A DNA stretch of 64,000 bases, taken from the NCBI RefSeq assembly GCF_047663525.1, contig NC_092591.1, forward strand, positions 49,825,501 to 49,889,500. Reading direction: 5' to 3'. Position 1 is the first letter of the stretch; each line of letters begins with the position of its first letter. Shown here piece after piece: positions 25,401 to 37,553 of this stretch. The stretch is from Anas platyrhynchos. Its lineage: Eukaryota > Chordata > Aves > Anseriformes > Anatidae. Made by a program: the position numbers and the translations under genes. The notes beneath the pieces were generated by a model. That model searched no databases and was not told the origin of the DNA. It saw only the letters and a program-made list of their open reading frames with translations.

Positions 25401-28291
25401 TCCTGACCACATAAAGGCTGTGACAATCACTTAATGAAAAAAATAGCACTTAGACAATGTAAAAATCACTTTCAATTCTCATTTTAGTTCTGTACAAACT
25501 TCTCAATGACATCCATCAATACTGTACTGTAGACACTACGTACTCCAAATCAATACTGTACTGTGGAGACTGCAGCGATAGCCCAAATCAATAGCTCAGT
25601 CCACGTATCCCAATTAAGCGTGCGATTCAGCCCTTCAGTAGGGCCCTGACAATCCAAGTTCTGCTCTGCTTTTACAAGCTCTCACTGCACTCCAAAGACA
25701 GATTCCAGTGGGGAATGAGGGAAAATATTTACTACTACTGAAACATTTGAAATATCACAGTGATGATCTATCGTCTCCAAGATCAAAAAAACTTGCCATC
25801 TGTGCTCTGTATTCACTTGAATTGTAAGTTTACCTCTGGAGGTTAAGTAAAAAGCAGAAAGTATACAGGAAGGAAAAACTTCTGGTTATGAGAACTGTTT
25901 AGAGACCGAAAAGTGTGAGTAGAGCAAATAGTCTCTTAATTTAACAGAGAAGAGAAGAGAAACCATTTCCTATGCCTGAGGTTTAAGAAGGAAGTTTCTC
26001 TACCTGCTCTGAGATGTTACGTTGCGAGCACAAGCTTGCTGCAGTTCCTCACTAAGTACCACGGAAAATTCTGACCAACGACCACAACTGTGCAGCTCTT
26101 CAGCAGAAGTGTTATAAAACAAGATCACCATGCAGGATCTAGGAGGCCGGATGCAAGACATCCACTTTTGGTCATTTTAAGTTTAGTTAGCATAGGAATA
26201 TGACTGTCTTTGAAATGCCTAGTGAATAGAAATTGCTAATGCTCACAATACTTCAGCACTGACTAATTTACCTTCAGGATTTGCAGGTATCATCCTCCCA
26301 TGAGAAGGTTTAAAGATTTCTTACCTCTTCTTTCTTCCAGATATTCCCAAATTAAAAAAGAGTATAACAACCACTATTGCCAAAAAAGCATAGCAAGCTC
26401 AGAGAGAGTAAGGAATTCCAAAATGTAACAGTTTGGGTAAGTACAAAAGTCTAATTTGATACTTACAAGGACACATGAATTTATGTATAATAATCTATTG
26501 AAATAATTTAGGTTGGAATCTGCAAAGTGAAGGCCAGAAAGTGAAGCCAAGTGCTTGTGCCTGGGAAGTTGGATACACACAATCAAAGCCGACAAGTTTA
26601 CTTTCATTTTTGCTTTCTTCCATGCTTCTGGCTGAGGCGACTGCCACTGAACGATGCAGTTGGGTAAGATCTGACTTACCCTTTATTTTTTTAAAGGATG
26701 TAGTGAATGAGGCAAGACACTGTGGGACTGGGGTGATCTCATGGCATGATTACTAGAGAGCAGAGTATCTCTTAGCTTCCTCAGCAGAACACACAGGAGA
26801 GTTGCTTTTCATGGATGAACGATTTTGGTATTCTGCATTTTCTGGATAACGAACTTGCATCCTGTTCTCAGAAATGCTGATGAAACTAAATGTTAAAAAG
26901 AACTGTGCTGCAGACACAAAGTTTTGTGCTCCCTAGAGGAAAATAACTTGAACTTTTGCAAGTAGGGAATAACAGTAATAAGCAGGGAATGCAAAATTAA
27001 GTTCATCCTCTTGTACTGAGCTCCGACACTTTCGTCCTTGATGTAAAAGGGATGTCATGAAGAAATACACTAGCATCAGACACCACAGTGCAGAAACTAC
27101 AGAGAAGCCCACAAAACCCACAAACCCTCTTGTATTCAGAGAATACCGCCGTGGGCATACCATCTATCTGGTGAGCTACAAATGATGAACTATGGATAAA
27201 AAGAAATGGAACAGAACTATGAATAAATGGTATGGAAAACCAATCAAGAAAGCACTGCTCATTTTGCATGCTAAAAATAGGTGCCTGTGGGAAAGAAAAA
27301 AAAACATTTTGAGGTAATGCTGAAGATGGTTTAATGATCTTATACACAAAGGTGTGCAAAGTAAGGTGGGAAATTAACCAACTCCACAGATGGGTCACAC
27401 AGCGTTAAACAGATTCCTCCCAAACTCTGACATTTGAGCTAAGGGAGCGATTTACAAGAAAACAATCTGGCTAATGCCGAGAAGAAAAACCAGCATACTA
27501 TCTAGCTTTCTATCAATGTGTTCCAGTACTCACTGCCATGTGTGGGACAGTGACAACTGTACTGCAGGTCTGAGGGAAGTACGCTGTGCAGGTCTGTGTG
27601 CATTCTGATTTTGTGTCCTCTTTCAACCGTTCAGTTTTCTGAGTTCAGCTTATTCTTGCCTTCACATCTCATTCCTACCCTCCCCATATGCCAGTTCCTC
27701 TTTCAACTCTTTGTCCCAGACTGTTCCCTCCTTACAATCTCCAGACCAACAAAGCAGCAGATTGCAAGTGGCGAACTGAAAGCATGAATTGCCCATCTGT
27801 GCCAAGAAATGAAATTGTTGGCAGTTGCCTGTAGTTATCAACAGAAACAATCAGAGGGGAAGGATGGGTATTTTAATCCCGGGCTGAAGATGGGATTTAT
27901 TTGGAGGATTTGGCTACCAAGTTATTATAATTTTTAACATTTATTGAATCAAGTGAATTTCTTCTCAAAAACACTTTCCCCAAGTTCTCCCTTACCTTAT
28001 TGATTTGACAATGCAGCCTTTGCAGAAACGGTGCCCACACGGTGTCTGCACTGCTTCCCGAAGGGCCATCAGACAGATCGGACACTCATATTTACTTTCC
28101 AAGGGCGGATCAAACTCCACGTCATATCCTTGTGTTTCCTCTGTAAATGAACTCGGAGGGTTTCCAGTCCCGCTGCTGACGCTCACACTGTCTTCTTTCG
28201 CTCCTACGCTGCAGGCGCTGGCCATGGCTGCACAGCAGCCACTTTCCAGGTCTCGGGCTCCACAACTGTTATTGCTCTGTAGCAAGCTCAT
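18521..28291 (-). CDS. TRAF6: TRAF6, RING E3 ubiquitin ligase and signalling adaptor (six coding exons)
   Basis: TRAF6 makes K63-linked ubiquitin chains with Ubc13/Uev1A and carries signals from Toll/IL-1 receptors, CD40 and RANK to TAK1, NF-kB and MAP kinases in the cytoplasm. The coding exons on the minus strand are 28291-27996, 23239-23089, 22460-22302, 21754-21683, 20298-20221 and 19402-18521. All junctions have AG/GT borders and the phases join without a break to give 545 residues. The protein opens [11 protein letters not shown]. The RING finger starts at C70 in the [20 protein letters not shown] context, as in human, and K124, the known auto-ubiquitination site, is conserved. Five TRAF-type zinc fingers follow to about residue 265, then a coiled coil (about 315-370) and the MATH/TRAF-C domain (about 373-525). 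It ends [16 protein letters not shown]. It is 23 residues longer than the 522-aa human protein, mainly from an insertion in the linker before the coiled coil. The gene lies tail to tail with PRR5L and head to head with RAG1, the conserved vertebrate order. Confidence 0.97.
20221..20298 (-). CDS. TRAF6: TRAF6 coding exon 5 (zinc finger)
   Basis: A 26-codon exon in phase 0, flanked by gttttag and gtaagcc. It encodes [16 protein letters not shown] through FGCPEK, the Cys/His spacing of a TRAF zinc finger. Too short to appear as a long open frame. Confidence 0.95.
21683..21754 (-). CDS. TRAF6: TRAF6 coding exon 4 (zinc finger)
   Basis: A 24-codon exon in phase 0, with acceptor ttgataacag and donor gtaagaga. 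It encodes [20 protein letters not shown] and then IRQQ, matching the human HDQNCPLANVICEYC segment. Confidence 0.95.
22302..22460 (-). CDS. TRAF6: TRAF6 coding exon 3 (zinc fingers)
   Basis: A 53-codon exon in phase 0, with acceptor cccacgttcag and donor gtacttag. It encodes [17 protein letters not shown] and onward to MAYEDKE, two TRAF zinc-finger units of TRAF6. Confidence 0.96.
23089..23239 (-). CDS. TRAF6: TRAF6 coding exon 2 (after the RING; first zinc finger)
   Basis: A 151-nt exon whose first base completes an Arg codon begun in the previous exon. The acceptor is tctggcattgtag and the donor gtgagaat. It encodes [19 protein letters not shown] then [12 protein letters not shown], ending at MELRHLE. 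It includes the conserved K124. Human TRAF6 is almost identical here. Confidence 0.97.
24227..24296. repeat. 35-bp tandem duplication in a TRAF6 intron
   Basis: Two adjacent, essentially identical 35-bp copies (24227-24261 and 24262-24296), each starting ttacttctacacatgaaaga. It lies in the long intron between the first and second TRAF6 coding exons. Confidence 0.95.
27996..28291 (-). CDS. TRAF6: TRAF6 first coding exon (N-terminus and RING)
   Basis: This exon starts at the ATG at 28291 (minus strand) and ends after two bases of an Arg codon at a cttac/gtaag donor. The 98 full codons hold an acidic/Ser-rich N-terminus, the [19 protein letters not shown] core and most of the RING Cys/His ligands (C70 onward). 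The start was chosen because [11 protein letters not shown] aligns with the human start. No upstream in-frame Met is present before the acceptor at about 28323. Confidence 0.97.
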
Positions 28292-28322
28292 AGTAGCTGA
28301 TCAAGGACCACACGGAAACGCT
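28292..28322 (-). other. TRAF6: TRAF6 5' UTR portion of the first coding exon
   Basis: About 31 bases of leader lie between the start codon and a good acceptor on the minus strand (tttctgtcgtcctgcag, with AG at 28323-28324). This implies a separate non-coding first exon further right. Confidence 0.6.
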
Positions 28323-31300
28323 CTGCAGGACGACAGAAAGATGTGTTAATTTAAAATATTCCAAGACCGCGAACAGAGCTTATTTCTGGCCACAAGCACT
28401 GGAACAGCACTGCACACGCGGTTCTGCTCACAATCACCAGTTTTGAATTGTCCCAGTTTCTCTGCTGTATATCTTTTTTACTTATCTTGTGATATAAGGA
28501 AAGAGCACCGCATCCTGTCAGCCTGGGTCAAAAACACAAACACCTTTCTGTAATCTCTTTCATCTACCCAATTTCTGTAAACGGAGGAATATTCTCTCTC
28601 CTTGCTGCGCTTACTAAAAATGCCTCTACCCCTTCAGCCTTATTTACTTCTAAAGCATTCCTGGTTTCATTGAAAAGTGCTGGAAAAATACAAGTTTTAT
28701 GCAACAGCAGTAGCTCAACTCTGTGTTTTCCTTGCAATGACCAAACGTTGTATTTTCTGTATACAGAGATGTGCAGTATAGGTTCCCAATCAGTCGAGGT
28801 GCATATCCACAAATAAAATGTAAGCCTGGGTACCCAAACCTAGCAGGTGACACGCTGCAAAAGAAATTCAGATACGCAGCACTGTTAGTAACATTTTAAA
28901 ACCATCAACAGGACTTCAAATCGAGTAGGAAGCTGCACATGAGATAAGGCTAATACTTCTGCGGCTCAAAAAGTTATCTACAAACGAGCAGTACTCAACA
29001 GGTTCCTTGCTTTCCTCTGGTGTAGCTGGGAGGAAGGACAAGTGACATGACTGTAAGAAGGGAAGATAAAAATCACACTTCCCTGAAGCAGAGTGAATGG
29101 CAGAGTAAGACCTGTTTTTACAATACAGCTCAAAAAGCTGGTTGAATTCATGGGTATGAAATTAAAAAATGCTGTTAATTAAAAAATGAAAAAAATTAAA
29201 AAAGCCTGTTAGTATTTCTACACTGAATGAAGGAACTTTAAAGAAATACCAATTGCAAAACTCCAAGAAACTTTCCTCTATCCCAGTTGTTTAATTGTTG
29301 CAAACATTACCCTAGAACCCTATTGTGGTTAATTGTCTTTAATTAACAGCACCAAGTTGTCAATTAAGTTATTTGGAGGTGTAAGGCAGTATGAGCAGGC
29401 TGTGGGCTGCAGGGCCAGTCACGCAAAGCCAGGTGCCCACTAATAGCAGTGCAGACAAAGGTCTTTGGAGATGTTCACCTACTGCACTCATTGTGCCTTT
29501 TAAAGCCTATTGGAGGTAGAAACCTAAGGATGAGTTGAGAGCTGGGCTGTAGGGACCATTGATCTGCATCGAGGTGGTGAGGATGCAGACTGAGTAGGGT
29601 CTGAAGTACCTGAAAAGTAGCGTTCCTGCCATTTCCAAAGCACCGTCTGACAGCCTGGAGTTGTACATCACCAGGCAGCAATGCCTGCTGCACGCAGAAA
29701 TCATTCCATCGCACGGCCGTCTGGAACTGCACCCAAGGGATGAAGCTTACTTCTTCTCCAGCTCTCTGTCCCCACGTATTTGTTATACCTCTACGTCATC
29801 TACCTCAACAAGCTTTACAGTCAAGGCTCCTGTATACAGCAAATACAAACCAAACCATCAAACAACTTTCCAGCAGTTGCTTGAGGCACAGTGCCGGAAT
29901 TACGAGTTTAATCCCATGGAACTGAACACAAGTACCCAGAACAGAAAGACAAGAATCAGTGCTTAGAAAGATGCCCTGTGAAAGAAAGTTTTTTTAGGCT
30001 GTCACCAACAGGTCTCTTTTATTTAAGAGCTGCTGCGGAGGATAATTAGTCCAGAGGCCACAATTCATGAAAAAAATCACAGGGACTAAGTTGGGCCAAC
30101 AGAGGGTGAATGTGGGTATGCAGGATATTGCACAGAGCAATGCTGCACTGGAGCCCACAGGCCAGGCTCGGTCTGAAGACCTCGCATTCTTCTGTACCAC
30201 AAGGGTATATTTAGTGAGGCTAAGAAAGGGAAGAGGAACACGCATCCCTTTAGCCGTGTCACAAAGGAATTCAGGAAGTCGCAAGGAGGAAAATATCACA
30301 GCTTTACTTAAATTCAGCTGTCATATTCATTGCAAAGCGGGCTGCTCTTCCCTTGGGCTGTTTCTAGAAATAAAACCTACAATTTGAAATACTGTCCTTG
30401 TAAGGAAGAAAACAGGACCTGACTCTTGATAGTTGAACGCTTTGTAGATTTAAGTGCTGTCCTCTTTGCCCATTTAAACTGTTTCTACAGACAGAGCAGA
30501 TGTAGATTCAGTCTATGGAAACAAAAATCCTGTACCAGAGTCATTTTAACGAATGAGTCAGTGCAACCAGTCAACATCCCAGTCTTGCACAGAAATCCCC
30601 CTATTCAGTGATTCTCTCCACTCCTACATGGAGCTTTTTGTCCGCATTATGACCAAAGGGCTCGCAAAAAAGAAGTGCAAGTATCATTATCTCTTTATGG
30701 CCGAATTTCCCTATCTGTACAGAGGTAAAAATTAAAAAAGGTGATTAAGAGCCAAATCTTGAATCTTGTTCATGTTTTACATAAGGTGTGTAATAGGATT
30801 CCTCCTGCTACTCAGCTCCACTTCATTTTATCTCTAGGGAAACTTCTTCCTCCATACGCATTTATAGGCATGGGACAAGGCACAGGTTTCCAAATCAAAA
30901 TCCACACACACTGCTGCTACTCAGACTAGTAACCAAAGCCCAATTACTTCATCACAGTTTAAAGCAATTCCTTCACAAGTTGTAAATGCTGTAATGGGAA
31001 TTTTCTGTTCCATTTTGCCCTCCAGGAGCAGAAGATAGACTCAATCTTCTTGAACAAAGCAGTGTGAGGGCAAAACCAATTAGAGAAGAATAAAATGTTA
31101 ATGTTGATGGCAGGTCTTTCCCCTGACCAAGATGTAGAAGACAATTTGTAAGCATACTGTGGCAGTTATGCAAGTTTCTTCCCTGGGGAATTTAAAAAAA
31201 ATTTCAGGTTAGAAAAGGATGGCCTTTAAAACCCAGTGTACATCCCAAAATTTACATCAAATTGCTTTCGTTTTAATTATGCAATAGACTACCAGTGAAG

Positions 31301-34300
31301 TAAAACCTACCAAAACATCCCCCCGAAACCACACCAGCTTCTTGTACCATAAACAGTAGTTATTCTTTTTCCTCTGTGCTGAATCTTGAGTCAAATACAG
31401 GTGTAACTACATGTACATATTAATTTGAACACCCTGCCCACACCAGAGCCTTTAGAATTCATCCAGCTTTTTGACATAGGCAGTGTAACACAATAAACAC
31501 ACTCTGGTAGCGTGTTCTGTGACTTCTGTTTGGACAACACCAACCTAGCAGCCCTCACCTCGAGGAGCAACTGAAATTAAAAGGGAGCACTGCGTGGCAA
31601 TTCTAACTCTTGCTAGGATGAAGCTTCTCTGGCAGAGGAAACCTGAACACAATGTTTGATAACGCACCTGAAGCGCCGCTCCCTAGAGCTAGGAAGCCCC
31701 ACCACACTTGCTGAGCAGTCGGGCAGTGGTTTTGGCTTGTACGTCTGGGGTACCCAAAGTCCTTGGTCCACCAAAGGCCAGTTTTTGTTTTTGTTTGTCT
31801 CTCCAACGCAACAGCTTTACATCGTTTGGCCACAGAAAAGAAGGTGCTTTCCAGGCTAACTGGTAATGGTCAGAATGTTTGATCATGATTTATACTGCAG
31901 AAACCTGCAATGATCCATCTCTAAAGATCAAACCTGCATGTCCCCAAAGCAGAGCAGACACAGGAGTCCCAACCCCTCTTTCCCAAATTTCAGACTAAAC
32001 CATAGCGAAACCTGTCTTCAGTAGGTACTCTGCGCCGTGTTGCTTTTTACACTGCTGCATTACAAAATAATAAGGTTAATCTGTGATAGCACGGTCAGGC
32101 CAGAACAGTGAGCTCCTGCGCGCATAATGTACCTTACAATTCACAATTAAATTAAAAACCTTCTACGCTTTAAATTACCGTGTCCAATAAAGCTCTGCAG
32201 GCTGACTCGTGAAGCCCCAAAGTAAAATGGAATTTAGCTCGGATTTTTAGAGATGTTCAAGCTCCACCTAAGAGCCACAGGATGAATTTATAAACTTTTC
32301 TAAATCAAAAGCCATTAGTGGTACAGAAGGTATCTTCCAATTGCCTGGACAATTACACAACAATTTGAGTAACAGGGAGGGGATAAGACTAGGCATTGTA
32401 CCCTATTTACACTGAAACAGGAAATCATATCTTTGCGCATTTGACAAACATGAAGGAACACTGTACAGGGAGTGTAGCAGCTGTCACAAAGCAGAAAAAT
32501 TTAAATATTCATCTGTAAATATTGAATAGAATTAATTTCTACATGATCTTTGCTAGAAAATTCATACTGAGTAGCCACATAAAGAAGGAAATCAATACAG
32601 AGAACTATCCCACATCCCTTTCCGTACTTGAAGTCCATAAACCTAACCAAACTGCTTTCGGCCTGGCCGACACACAGCCAGCAGAGGGCAATGCCTGCAG
32701 GCAACACTCTGCTTTTTCTCCTGCTGCCTCATTAAGAACAGTTCAGAATGCAGATTCGTGAGACTGACAGACCAGTGGAGTGACTTTGGGTGATTTGCTT
32801 ATGAAGCAATACTTGCAATGCTGATTCTCAGGCGTATCAATCAATGGTCTCCTGACAAGTGATAAGCACTGCGCTCGGCAGCACTCGTATTATCAGGTTT
32901 ACAATTATCATCACCATGGCCCCATCCTGGCAAAAACATAAAATGATGAAAGTTCATTTGAATTAATACCTATAAAGCACTTTCATTTCAAAGCAACCAA
33001 ATAGCTGGACAAGAAAAAGCAGCAGCAGATTCAGGCAGGACTCATAGCTGCGAAAAGCAGCTTCTGTTTCTTGTAAAAACCTGCAAGCACGTTACAAGCA
33101 TTTTGTTATCAACCTTTTTTTCCCCCCACTCTAATATCCATACCTAGTAAGGCTTCCAAGTCCCTTGGAGAACCCATATGCTTACTATTCCTCCATGTGA
33201 AACTAAACATTAAATAAAAACTTCTGTTTGAGGTGCATACAGCCTACCAACAACAGGGGAAGTTCATCAGGCACTGTCACTGCTCCAGTCACTGGCACGG
33301 AGTGACCTTTGGGGGCTTTCTGAACCTTTGTATGTGGTTTCTCTTAGCTTGGAGAGAATGCTGTCAGACCTTAGTCACGTGTATCACTGACATTAGGAGA
33401 CTAGAGGGAGGCATACTCCAAGTTACAACTGCATTTTATCCTACTTAACTATGTCAAAACAAATTTAATTTTATTGAGCACTGGAAGTGCCACACGCTGT
33501 GTTTAACACCAAAATATTCCATGGGTCTTTCCCTAATTAAAAAGCAAAACAAAACCCCAAGCCCTTCTTCAGCTGACTAAATTCTAGAGATATTTCACTG
33601 AGAATCGTCCAGATTAGCAAAAACAAGGCAAGCATTATTAGTGAGGAAAACAGCACTATTCCAACTCTTTACTTTGGCAGAGACTCTCTGCCCTCTTTGG
33701 CCTCTGCCGTCCTGCTGCACATAGTGACATGTGTCGTGCCTTTCTGTATTCCTCCACAGATCTGCTGAGAAGTTCAGATGCTGTCAGAATGCAGACAAGG
33801 TGAACATTAGGACAGAAAGTACTTCAAAAAGAGGTAGGGAAAAAAGAGCTACGAGCAAATGTCATTTCTGCAAGGCACGGGCTCCAGAGTGGATTTAATT
33901 ATCATCTACCTCAACCAGCAGTCAGCCTGTACGTGGCATTAGTAAAATTATTTGAGGCACTGGGAAAGTAAACAGCGAGCTAGGCACACATCCTGAAACA
34001 GCTCAAGCGTTTCCCCTTTTCACTGCCTTACGTTTACTTTTATTTTCTTTTTGATGTGCTTTATACTCAGGAGCTTGTATCCCTAGCTGTAACACTGCGG
34101 ATCTAAAGCCTGTTTATATTCGCTTAGCTAATGCCTGCTCCTCGGATACAGAAGCTGTGCTTCTTGATGTGCTAGCAAGTTCAACAGGTGAAGGAAAAGC
34201 GTGTTTTTTCGGCCATTTTTTCACTCTGAAGTTCTGGCAGCAGGCATCTGCTGTGCGTATGTCCTTTTTAAGCACACTACGAGCTCATTTAAGCAGAGAG

Positions 34301-34622
34301 CAGGGCTGCAAGGCTGCAGCGCTGCACACCCCAGCCCTGTCCGTGCCTCGGCCTCTCCCTCACCCCTTCCCATGCCGAGCAGGGTCCCAGCGGCTCCTCA
34401 GGAGCACAGCGCTGCGGAGCAGCTCCCGGCCCCGCATGGAGCCCGGGCCGAGCCCCGCTCCGTGTGGGCGCCGCTCAGGCCGCGCCCCAGCCCCGGCCGC
34501 CGCCCGCTCCCCGCCGGCCCCGGGCCCCGAGCCCCGCTCCCTCCGCCCGGGCAGCGCCGAGCCCCCGTCCCCGTCCCCCCCGTCCCCTGTCCCCCCGTCC
34601 CCGGTCCCCGTCCCCCTCTCAC
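28323..34622 (-). other. TRAF6: TRAF6 5' intron (inferred)
   Basis: About 6.3 kb between the 5' UTR acceptor and the GC-rich island. No coding exon can be supported. Open frames at 29475-29732 (-) and 30067-30387 (+) are not recognised. The assignment as one intron depends on the promoter being in the island at 34330-34900; extra non-coding exons could be hidden here. Confidence 0.5.
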
Positions 34623-34900
34623 CGCCGGCCGCTCCCCGCCGGCGCCGCTTCCGCCTTCTCCTCGGCAGGCAGCGGGGCGGCGGCCGCACGGCCCCACACA
34701 GGGCCCGGCCCAGCGGCAGCGCCGCCTGCCGGAGCGGGGCCCCGGAGGGAGGCTCCGGGGAAGTGAAGAAGCGGGCGGGCTTCGGCTCCTTCCCAGCGAG
34801 GGGGAATTTCGCTGCTTGCCGCGGTGGCTTTCGTGGGCCAGCACCCCCGGCTAGCACGGATTCCAACCCAAGAGGTGCTCCTGTTCCCTAGGTCTGGGGA
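34330..34900 (-). promoter_or_regulatory. TRAF6: CpG island, probable TRAF6 promoter with non-coding exon 1
   Basis: A sharp GC- and CpG-rich block in otherwise AT-rich DNA. It is placed and oriented to start the leftward TRAF6 transcript. On the minus strand a good donor (GCCGGCG then gtgagagg, GT at 34622-34621) would end a non-coding first exon at 34623. Immediately after that donor comes a long run of G-tracts (34560-34620). Long open frames on both strands here are artefacts of high GC. The exact transcription start is not visible. Confidence 0.65.
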
Positions 34901-37430
34901 GCAGGCACTGGGGGCACGGCTCTGCGGTGATGTGAGGGGTCCCTGACAGGGCTGTGGGATCCTGCCTTCACCAACACTGCCCGTCTGCCCCAAATGCTGA
35001 GCTGCAGGGTGCTGCCGCTGGACAAAAGGCTTAGGGCAGCCCCTGAGACACCCCTCTGGGCACTGCTTTTGTCCTCAGGATTACTGAGGACATCTGCCAG
35101 GATCCATGAGGGAGCGAACAGTTAAGAGAGGCAGAAATTATACAGCCAGGGACTCCAAAATGTGACAAGAAACAAATAGTTATTTTGAATGTAATATCAC
35201 AATATTTATGGGCCCTTTGCTGGGCAACTGGCTGAATTTCAGAGCCATCTTTTTTCACTGCTGAATGGACAAACTATTATGTTATTTTCATCATCTGTAA
35301 AATTAAGAAATGTATCATTCCACAGCTTTGTAAAACAGATACCCATAGACAGACAGTTTTCTATGGCCCAAATCTACAGTTTTTAGTAATCTGTTAGGCA
35401 GCCAGAGCACTGATGCTCGGTTTATTTGGAAGGAATCTAAGGAACGGATCTGGAGTTCCTATTCCAAATGTAAATGAAATGCCTTTTTTCAGTGCAGTTG
35501 CCCAATCTGTATATGGTTTATGGCAAGCTTAGGCCCACAGTCACGTATCAATGCCCATATTGCAACACGAAGCAGTGCAGAAATCCTGTTCTCCACGCGG
35601 TGGTGCCAGTTGCACAGGGAAAATATTTTCCAGCAGTGGATCTGTGCATTTGAGCTGTTGAGCAATTATGCTCATACAGACATAAAACACACCTAAAGCT
35701 GTAGCAATTTGAGATCAATTAAAGCCTTGTTTACCTGCAGTATCCCTACAAGACAATATTTTTTCAACACGATTTCCTGGGTACACTGGAAGTAAAGTGC
35801 TTGACTACGCTCACGTGTGCTCACCTGGCTGATTTGATGGTCTGGGGCTGTTCGCACCAGACCTCGGGCTCACAGGGAATGGGGCCAGTAGCCAGCTACC
35901 AAGGTGAAGTTTTGAATAAGCACCCCAGAGGGACAGATTTGCTAAACTACTTCTCAAAGAGCCCCATATCCCTCAGCGCTAACAATGCATATTGTCAGTG
36001 AGCAGCATCTGCTGTTTGAAGATAAGGGAGGAAACCAGCATGTGTCTGCAGTGAGTGATGTTGATTGATATCTGGCGCCGCAGCCTGACCTGATATCTTT
36101 TTGAAAAGGTCTCTCCAAATGCCAGGGAGTGGTAGTGAAAACAAGCAGGTTGTTAAGAAGTCCTGGCAAAACAGGGGGAGCAGAATCGCTGGGCTCAGGA
36201 CCGAGCAGCACAATCTTCTGCATGGTCAAGAAACACCTCAGTCAGGACATCCTTGTCCTATCCTGCCTTGGTCTGGGAGCAACCTCTGGGACTTCTGTTC
36301 CACCTTGCCCTGACACATTCAGTTGTTCCTACTGCCACCTTGGGACCTTGTGTGAGTCAGAATCTGAGCAAGGTTATCAGGGTTTGGCCCCAGACTTTGT
36401 TTTCTTTGCCCTTACATCACTTGTTTCGGCATGAATCATTGCACTTGGCTACTGGAGGTGTTGGCCTCTCATGTGGCACAGTACAAGTGACTGACTCGGG
36501 TCTAACTACACTTCTCTAAGAATTGTCATCTTGTAAGTCTTACAACCATCCTACAACCAGGAGCAACTGATGTTCTACAAGATCAAAGGTGATAATAGGG
36601 CGGGAATCCTCCCACCTTTTTTACCTGTAGCAAGTGTTGCTGTTGCAAGCTCCTACTTCCGGAGCGTGAGTTGGAAGGGCTTGGTGGATCATTAAAATCT
36701 GTTGCACAACGTTATGCGTGGAGCCCGAAATCTTTCAGGGTGTTGCTGTGTGGCAGAATGGTTTTCTCACACGGAGACAGTTTCTCAGACAGTAGCTCTG
36801 TGGAAACTAAGCATGAGCGTTCAGCTCTACTGCCCACTCTTTGTGGACACTTGAGACCTACACCCAGTGTAGTATGTCACACAAGTCACTCGGAATATAC
36901 AACTGGTTTTCACATTGGTGATTTGTTCTCCTGTCTGGGCTTCTCAAGATGTCACCAGCTGGGTAATATCCCAGAAGGTGAGATACTTGGATCAGCAGAA
37001 AGGACACCGTTGTCTGTCTACCCAAAGCCCAGAAGCTTGGCTGACCTAGAAAGCAGGCAGCTGGCCTTCAGTGAGAGCTGTGGTGTGTGACAGCAGTGTG
37101 ACCAGACACCAGGGGCTCCTCTCTGATAGCTGACAGAGAAGAATCTAGCTCTGAAGCTACAAAGAAGAAAGCCAAATGCAAAACTTTGTGTTAACAAACA
37201 GTGCAGGTGCTCCTCAGAGGGGCTCTGCATACTTATCTCAGAGCCCAGGAGCCTCACACGAGAAGACCTTGTTTTTATGAATTTTGTGGTTAAGCCTCAC
37301 AAATTGCCAGGTGCCACCTGGATTTGAGAGTTCTCTATTGTGTTTAGTTGAAGTAACCTGTGGTTAGCAGCAGGGTGGTACTGGGAGCTCGGAGGGACAG
37401 GGATAAGTGAGATAAACAGCACTACAGTGT
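34901..37430. other. Intergenic interval between TRAF6 and RAG1
   Basis: About 2.5 kb between the divergent TRAF6 and RAG1 starts. A 139-codon open frame at 36671-37090 (+) begins at a TTG and matches nothing I recognise, so it is not called. No repeat element is clear. Any RAG1 upstream control elements would lie here or further out. Confidence 0.5.
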
Positions 37431-37553
37431 CTTTAAAAAGCAGAGGGGCAAAGAAGGAGCGAGAGCACGCATGAGACAGAGCACGCAAGCTTGACATTTG
37501 GAGCAAACCGAGCAGACATAGCCGCAGCTCTGCGCTCTGACAGTGAGCTAAAG
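37431..37553 (+). promoter_or_regulatory. RAG1: Tentative RAG1 core promoter and non-coding exon 1
   Basis: A TATA-like tttaaaaag at 37431-37439 is followed about 110 bases later by a good donor, ctaaag then gtaggc, at 37553/37554. Vertebrate RAG1 genes have a short non-coding exon 1 and a coding exon 2, and the coding exon here begins after an acceptor at 40461. This site would make a 2.9-kb intron. The transcription start is inferred, not seen. Confidence 0.4.

Noticed and set aside
27085-27120. CACAGTG heptamer followed by ACAAAACCC, resembling a recombination signal
   Set aside because: The spacer is 20 bases, matching neither the 12 nor the 23 class.
29475-29732. Overlapping minus-strand frames in the TRAF6 5' region, possibly an old mobile-element fragment
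   Set aside because: The peptides are not recognisable and no repeat termini could be seen.
34157-34993. Several long overlapping Pro/Arg/Ala-rich open frames on both strands
   Set aside because: They coincide with the TRAF6 CpG island, where high GC depletes stop codons on all frames.
36671-37090. 139-codon open frame upstream of RAG1
   Set aside because: It begins at a TTG, lacks known motifs, and is flanked by no convincing splice sites or polyA signal.
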